Of a stretch of 11,142 bases of DNA, positions 6,415 through 11,142 are shown one piece after another. The DNA comes from Phoronis pallida (taxonomy: Eukaryota > Phoronida > Phoronidae), in NCBI GenBank assembly GCA_028565715.1, contig JAOXYC010215795.1, forward strand, positions 1 to 11,142, in the 5' to 3' direction. The notes beneath the pieces are model-generated. The model was not told the origin of the DNA. It made no database searches and saw only the letters and a program-made list of their open reading frames with translations. How positions within the stretch are numbered: position 1 is the first letter of the stretch; the number at the start of each line of letters is the position of its first letter. The position numbers were made by a program, and so were the translations under genes.

Positions 6415-8830
6415 GTAAGTATTTAAGAGGTACACAGCTCCGGTAACAATAACGAAAACTAGCCCCTTCAAACGCTAAAAAAAGTTGAACAAGCCTCTAA
6501 AGTTGCACTTTTATCATCGCAAATGGCTCTGCAAAGGTTCAACTGTCAAAGTTGAAAAGTAAATCGTCCATTCTTTCCTGGATTAAAACCTCATTGGTAG
6601 TTTGCCGTCCTTATTTTTGTTGTTCTATTGAGCGTTATTTGACAGTCCGTCAAGTTTCAACTTAAGCTATATGCTTTTAAGCGAGTAAATTGTTAAGTCG
6701 GTGCGAGTTTGTGTGCGCACTCAGTGGTCGAACCATGTAAGACAGCCAGACCATCTTTAGGATAGTGCAGACTTCTCAGTTGGTGCATGACGTTTATAAC
6801 TTGCAGCAGAGTATTGCAATCTCAAATACGCGTCAAATCGCTTGACATCTTTGTTTTGCTTATGAATAGAATAGAACACACACAAGATGAGTATTTCAAG
6901 CTGAAATTTGCAAACCAAACATGCTAGTTTAAAAACAACGAACTGCTGCTAAACCCGGCTTTGACCGCCTTTAATCAAACGGGAAACAATACATAATGTC
7001 AAATTGCTCAGACGTTTGGAGCATTTGCAAATAAACTGGAGACAATTGTCTTGGCTTTAATGATTCACATCTGAAAGATGATTGGATGGTTTTCAACAGG
7101 AGGTGATGATCAGACTAATGAACAGTCATTTGAATTTGTTGGCCTTTGAATTGTTAAAAAAATATGTCTATGGTTATATTATATTTTGTTCTATTTGTAC
7201 GACACCTTTAGCTGCTCATGTTGGTGCCTTATGTAGGCTGTGGTATCGAATCCAGTTCCAGATGTCAGAATCCTTATGTTATATATCTAATTATGTTTGC
7301 AGTGAAATGTCCAACACCCCTGAAGAACAGAGATTTTGTAACACAGAGATCATGGCTAGAAACTGGGAAAGAATATTTAGTCATCAACCATTCTGTAAAT
7401 CATGAGGTTTGTATCTGAAAAATCCAATACATTAATTCTTAACTTATTTTATAATGTAAATCATGAGGTTTGTATCTGAAAATCCATACATTCTTAACTC
7501 AATGTAAATCATGAGGTTTGTATCTGAAAAGTTCATAATACATTTCTTAACTCCATGTAAGAAGAGTAAAAATACTCTCTATAGTTCATCCAATGACAAT
7601 AATTCAACCTCTCGCCATGGAACATAACACCAGGAAGAAAAATTAAGGTCCATAATTTAGAATCAGAACTGGTGAGAAAAGATCTTTCACAAACTTTCAA
7701 TTATAGAGTTGTTTACATCTTCATACTTATGTTTTCAACTAAAACTTAAAAGCCAATTATTATTTTTTTTTTCAGAAATATCCACCAAAGAAAGGTATAA
7801 TACGAGGCATATCATATCTAACTGGTTATTCAATATGTCCTACGGGTGCTAACAGCTGTGAAATACATTATGTTACCCAGTCAGATCCAAAAGGTTGGTA
7901 TTCCTATAAACAGGGGTCTCTACTTATTGATTAGAATGAAAACAATTGATAGCATGTGTAATCATTTCTCACAATATATTGTACTGGAGTTAGCATGAAA
8001 GTTATTATTCATCCAGTTGAGTTGAAGATATAATATAGTGATTACATTTGAATCAATTACTGGAATTTTACCTTAACTGAGTTACGTTGCGTCCAGTAAT
8101 TGATTCAAATGTATATTATATTGTACTGATCAGAAGTATTTGATAAAAATATAGTGTTTGATGAACATTACAGCCAAGGTTACCTACTTCAAAAAGTTTA
8201 AAAAAATGTATATCAGAAAATCAAAAAATCAAAAGAACAATTTTTAATGAAAGAACCCTCAGTCATAGTTTTGAATACGTTATTTAGTTTAATTGTGAAT
8301 AAGAAACCAACGACTGTGCAAGAAAAAGGCTCTGTGTGGGCTTGCATATTTAAATATGCTGTCTCCTTGTCAGGATCTGGGGTCAAAATTCAAATCAACT
8401 AGAAATTGTGCGCATGAGTCCTTCAATGCATATAATGAACCTGCATCTGAGTAAAAAATTCAAAAAAAATATGTAAAGGATGATTTGAGAGCTTTTTATT
8501 CTAAAAAAGTGTAACTTTCGAAAGCTCTCCATGGAGAGATTTTTTATCAGATACAAAGATCTCAAATTTACCCCACTACCAATTTTTTTGATTTTTTTTT
8601 TACTCAGATGCAGGTTAATTATATTCATCAAAGGACTCGTACACAAAATTTTTAGTTGATTTGAATTTTGACCCCAGATCCTCACCAACAAGGAGACGGC
8701 ATCTTTAAGTCATGATTTAAATATTGATAGACCTTAATTCATTCCCATCATGTCTAATGAGTATGGTTTGCTTACAGGACATCTTCCTAGCTGGCTCGTC
8801 AACAAACTCACTACAATCGTGGCACCAAAG
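6270..8830 (+). CDS. STARD10-like: STARD10-like START-domain lipid-transfer protein, partial gene, four exons (right arm)
   Basis: Joining 6270-6414, 7303-7406, 7776-7893 and 8778-8830 gives 420 nt, or 140 codons without a stop; intron phases are 1, 0 and 1. The product covers roughly the last two thirds of a START domain, a helix-grip fold of about 210 residues that binds one lipid in a hydrophobic tunnel. Recognisable blocks are TLYDVL (11-16), EYRKVWD (20-26), DIGYY (43-47), [13 protein letters not shown] (54-66), KYPPKK (84-89), TGY (99-101) and the LPSWLVN stretch before APK (125-140). The PLKNRD, RSW and KYPP blocks favour STARD10 over PCTP/STARD2 or STARD7. STARD10 is known to bind phosphatidylcholine and phosphatidylethanolamine; the same ligands are inferred here. 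The N-terminal part, start codon, final START helix and C-terminal tail are absent, so this is a gene fragment. Identity as a START protein is firm; orthology to STARD10 is likely. Confidence 0.9.
6415..7302 (+). other. Intron between exons A and B, 888 bp (mirror 3841-4728)
   Basis: It is a GT-AG intron with donor gtaagt and acceptor tttgcag, phase 1. I see no repeat or nested gene in it. An ATG-initiated open frame entering exon B from 7082 is out of keeping with START sequence before 7303. Confidence 0.85.
7303..7406 (+). CDS. STARD10-like: START exon B (residues 49-83)
   Basis: The acceptor is ttatgtttgcag, ending at 7302. The leftover A of exon A plus TG here makes an ATG (Met49), followed by [19 protein letters not shown] and onward to SVNHE, ending in phase 0 at 7406. 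The Met is a splice-junction codon, not a start. The donor is a modest gtttgt. This exon's last 13 bases and the donor are repeated twice downstream (see the tandem repeat). Reading past the donor meets a stop after three codons (VCI then TGA), so it must be spliced here to continue the START domain. The 5' part overlaps a longer ATG-initiated frame running from 7082, which is intronic and has no START similarity. Confidence 0.92.
7394..7560 (+). repeat. Three-copy tandem repeat spanning the exon B 3' end and splice donor
   Basis: A 28-bp core (tgtaaatcatgag, then gtttgtatctgaaaa) occurs exactly at 7394-7421, 7455-7482 and 7503-7530. Each is followed by a degenerate tail of the form atccatacattcttaactc, so periods are 61 and 48 bp; a fragment of a fourth unit ends near 7560. 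Copy 1 is the real exon-intron border: its first 13 bases are coding and the rest is the donor and intron start. Copies 2 and 3 therefore carry intact duplicates of the donor inside the intron. Confidence 0.93.
7407..7775 (+). other. Intron between exons B and C, 369 bp (mirror 3368-3736)
   Basis: It is a phase-0 intron with a weak donor (gtttgt) and a strong polypyrimidine acceptor. Its first third is made of the tandem repeat that duplicates the donor; the remainder is unremarkable. Confidence 0.85.
7776..7893 (+). CDS. STARD10-like: START exon C (residues 84-122)
   Basis: A ten-T polypyrimidine tract precedes the acceptor ttcag, which ends at 7775. Thirty-nine codons plus one base follow, in frame with the phase-0 end of exon B. 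The product runs from [11 protein letters not shown] through [11 protein letters not shown] and SCEIHYVTQ to SDPK, matching the central beta strands of START proteins of the PCTP/STARD10 group. The donor gttggt begins at 7894. It is weak but fixed by the phase and by the protein continuing as DPKG-HLP across the junction. Confidence 0.92.
8044..8112. repeat. Perfect 21-bp inverted repeat with a 27-bp loop (right arm)
   Basis: The arms at 8044-8064 and 8092-8112 (acatttgaatcaattactgg plus a terminal a, and its complement) pair perfectly around a 27-bp spacer. Weaker AT-rich pairing continues outside (atataatat words). It lies in the intron between exons C and D, about 240 bp from the TTAA element. 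It may be a very small MITE remnant or an RNA hairpin in the intron. Confidence 0.85.
8354..8704. mobile_element. TTAA-flanked foldback MITE-like element, 351 bp (right arm)
   Basis: The element is nearly one long imperfect inverted repeat, about 170 bp per arm, centred on the palindrome ctctccatggagag (8525-8538). Outer ends read atatgctgtctccttgt on the left and, reversed, agatgccgtctccttgt on the right. Both are bordered by TTAA (8350-8353 and 8705-8708), consistent with a TTAA target-site duplication of the kind made by piggyBac- or Kolobok-type transposases. Inner arms share gaggatctggggtcaaaatt, cctgcatctgagtaaaaa and a stretch around cgaaag near the axis. It lies in the intron between exons C and D. 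It encodes no transposase; the 98-codon frame inside it is low complexity and spurious. Confidence 0.8.
8778..8830 (+). CDS. STARD10-like: START exon D (residues 123-140)
   Basis: This short 53-nt exon has the acceptor gcttacag ending at 8777 and the donor gtaacg starting at 8831. The first two bases complete a Gly codon with the last base of exon C, giving the family-typical step [12 protein letters not shown], and it ends in phase 0 after APK. In STARD10-type proteins the next exon should supply the amphipathic C-terminal helix that closes the lipid tunnel; I could not find it before the window end. It is too short for ORF-length gene finders and is supported by splice phase and motif order. 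Confidence 0.88.
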
Positions 8831-11142
8831 GTAACGCACCATTATTTGTTGATCTTTTAACCAACCAATTTTGAGATTAGATCAGAGACAACTAATACAG
8901 CCAAAGAATGCACATATTAGCATCAATTTACTCTTAAAGCCCAATTCATAGCTAACCCGTCTACCAAAAATAAACTGAAAATACTGGAGCAGGAAGATGT
9001 CATCTCCTTTAAAAGAACATTGTTACAAGTTTAAGTAGGAATCTAAGCTCTGGTATTGCACTTTGGCAATAACCTACATTAATTTTATGAATAGACTGGG
9101 AAAGATGAAACGTATTAACTTGGACATCAGTGGTAGTGTCTGTTAGCTGGGACTAATGAACAAATTGAAATTTGTCAATGTGATCAAACCATTGGAGATG
9201 GATTTCTGCTTAACAGCGATACTATGACATAATTTACTATGAGAGTCTTGCAATTTGCCAAATACTAGGGTATTTCCTTTACCAATTTACACAAGAAAAG
9301 TATGGTACATTTTCCTCGATTTGATCATTCACATATCTTACTAATATTGCTTACTTTTATTGCGCTCAACTAATATTAACGTACGGTATCTTCATCTAAT
9401 AAGATATTTTCAACATGTAAACACTGCTTTGATAGTATAGAATCAAACGAGGAAGTCCGACAGTAAAACTCTGGTTAATGAGAAGTATATTTGTATCAAC
9501 CCGAGGTTATTGTGCATGTTTTAAAAGATTAGGACTTGGGGATGAAGAAAATGATTATCTGTGCTGGAAAACACCCAGTGTGACTGACACTGATGTAGAA
9601 TGTTGCTAGGGGGTTGTGTATGTGCATGTCACTGTGTCGTCCTTGCTAAAACAGAATGGCTTCACAACTTCACAATTTCTAATGTTTCTATGTTTGACTG
9701 CAGGGTTTTTTGGCATGGTTTATTTTTACTGGCAAAAACTTGACAGTCTTAACAAATAGAAAAATAATAAAATGAAACCTTTGAAGTGATTTCATCACAC
9801 AACTATCCTTGTTTACAATATATCAACATTTGACTTCCTTGGTGTTCTCAAAGTTGATTTCGATGAAAGTTTGTATATTATGTCAACTTTCATTTGAAAA
9901 AAAATAGTTTGATACAGGAGCTATGTCCCACAGTAAGTGTTAAAACTGTAAATTGTGGTTTCAATGATGGTCCACACAGATCTATTGTGAATGCACATCC
10001 TTCTACAGGTCAAGTTTTGCCAGTAAGAATGTCAACAAGTGGTTATTAAGTCATGTAACACTTTGCTAACTCAGCCATACAAACGCATGGTAAATTGCCT
10101 TCTAATAACTCATATAAGGAATGAACATGAGAAATGTATTTGATAGAAATCAGTAGAATAAGTGATTTAGATGTCGTTTTCTGTTTTTCTATGTACAACA
10201 GCAAGGCAGACAGGTACGTGCCAAAGCTTATTTGGCGCTTTCTGCTTCTAATTCGCCTTGGCAGCCAAATGAAAACATTGATTTGTTGATTTGAACATTA
10301 TTGTTACATGAATTGGTTCCTTATTACTTTTTGATTCAATTCTTTTAATTCTGTTTCATTTGAGATTTTTTCTAATGATAAAATATACAGATAAGACTGA
10401 GTTTAACTTTCTTTCTCAAAAATTTCATGACTTCTAGGATCATCATGTCTTTTAAGTAAAGTTTTAAGTTTTCAGAAATTGTCTTACAAAAACCCGGGTA
10501 CAAAAACCACAATTTCAATGTAGGGTAAGTTGACTAATAGTATGTTTTGGTTGGACTTTTCATATGCAAGCCTTGCTATTGGTCATCTTTCTGACTACCA
10601 TATTTTACATTTAGAAATTCATGATAGGTTTTGACTACATGTCGATTTTTTCGACATGATTTTTTAAACAAAAACTTGATCTCAATTTGATTGCAATTGC
10701 ACAGTTTGATTTGTACACATGATAACTGCAGCTTTCCTATATCCCGACAGCAATCTTGCCCAAGGCTGTTCATTCATCACCAGCAAATATCTTGAATTTA
10801 TGTTCTTGTTCAAATATTCAAATTAAAATATTCATCATAGTAGTATCATCTTCATTTTATTCTTGTCAGATTTTTTTTGATAAATGTTAATGAGCATTTT
10901 TGACATTTTGTGATTTAGGGATTTTAAAAATACATTCTATTAAAAGAAAAACGGGTGTGAAGAACACATTTCAAATTGACATTCATCACAAATTATATAT
11001 GCTACATGACGTTGCCATGGTTATGTATTCCTGGTCAACATGGCCAAGTAGTTCTGTATTTGGTCTGTTCGTAAAAACAGGCAGTAGGTTCTCCCTCAAG
11101 CAACATTCATTGAAAATACGACGAGTCTTTGCGTTGTTTATC
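8831..11142. other. Non-coding region downstream of exon D (intron or gene end)
   Basis: This stretch of at least 2.3 kb follows the donor of exon D. It holds the possible TIR element at 9726-10026 and no recognisable START C-terminal exon. Splice-like borders occur at 10475/10525 and around 9710, but their translations do not resemble START. The final exon probably lies beyond the window. Confidence 0.6.
9726..10026. mobile_element. Possible 301-bp terminal-inverted-repeat element (right arm)
   Basis: The sequence ttactggcaaaaacttgac at 9726-9744 is matched in inverted orientation by gtcaagttttgccagtaa at 10009-10026, with one base of length difference. A spacing of about 300 bp is typical of a small non-autonomous DNA transposon. 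No convincing target-site duplication and no coding sequence are seen, so this rests on the terminal repeats only. Confidence 0.45.

Larger units (their letters stand above)
7894..8777 (+). other. Intron between exons C and D, 884 bp (mirror 2366-3249)
   Basis: It is a phase-1 intron with donor gttggt and acceptor cttacag. About half its length is repeat: the 69-bp hairpin at 8044-8112 and the 351-bp TTAA-flanked element at 8354-8704. Confidence 0.85.
1..11142. repeat. Window-length spacerless palindrome, two 5571-bp arms
   Basis: The first arm is read back as the exact reverse complement in the second arm, with the axis between 5571 and 5572 and no spacer. The match holds at both outer ends, through all four exon pairs, through every repeat listed here and in homopolymer runs, where independent copies usually differ first (10 A at 3371-3380 against 10 T in the mirror; 13 A near 4899-4911 against 13 T). 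I did not align every base. The window ends are also exact mirrors, so the window is either a complete foldback contig or was cut at the palindrome limits. A chimeric or hairpin read artefact is the leading explanation; a recent genomic inverted duplication is the alternative. Confidence 0.98.

Noticed and set aside
7082-7302. ATG-initiated 107-codon frame (7082-7405) as an upstream coding extension of exon B
   Set aside because: It has no START-like residues, and past 7303 it reads exon B in a different frame from the START frame; the acceptor at 7302 explains exon B.
9435-9609. Open frame of about 58 codons without START motifs
   Set aside because: It contains a YLCWK word that briefly recalls the YPEWK block of STARD10, but the surrounding residues do not fit and no acceptor in the right phase was seen.
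10476-10524. 49-nt candidate exon with a strong acceptor (ttttcag) and donor (gtaagt)
   Set aside because: In the phase required by exon D it reads 15 codons into a stop and bears no resemblance to the START C-terminal helix; the borders are likely coincidental.

Overview
The window is one inverted repeat. Bases 1-5571 and 5572-11142 are reverse complements with no spacer (position p pairs with 11143-p). Both outer ends, the centre, all exons, the repeats and several homopolymer runs (for example the 10-A/10-T and 13-A/13-T runs) match exactly. I compared many blocks and found no difference, but did not align every base. The unique information is therefore about 5.57 kb, written twice.

The DNA is AT-rich, eukaryotic and intron-containing. 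Each arm carries four short exons with GT-AG borders and compatible phases. Spliced, they give 140 uninterrupted residues of a START lipid-transfer domain, closest in motif content to STARD10 (PCTP-like). This points to an animal, and short introns rich in MITE-like elements suggest an invertebrate; species cannot be assigned. Exons on the + strand (right arm) are 6270-6414, 7303-7406, 7776-7893 and 8778-8830. Their mirrors on the - strand are 4729-4873, 3737-3840, 3250-3367 and 2313-2365. The 5' ends of both copies face the centre, so they are divergent. Both lack the N-terminal exons, which would lie where the palindrome turns back, and the C-terminal exon(s), which would lie beyond the window ends.

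Right arm, from the centre outward: an AT-rich foldback point; a 283-bp TA-flanked MITE-like element; exon A; an 888-bp intron; exon B, whose 3' border and splice donor are repeated three times in tandem; a 369-bp intron; exon C; an 884-bp intron holding a 69-bp hairpin and a 351-bp TTAA-flanked foldback element; exon D; then 2.3 kb with no recognisable exon but a possible 301-bp terminal-inverted-repeat element. The left arm is the same in reverse.

A spacerless palindrome with no detected divergence, cutting a conserved gene inside an intron, is most simply a foldback sequencing, amplification or assembly artefact, though a very young or gene-converted genomic palindrome is not excluded. I see no rRNA, tRNA, CRISPR array, prokaryotic operon or viral gene. 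The other long ORFs are shadows of exons or lie inside repeats.
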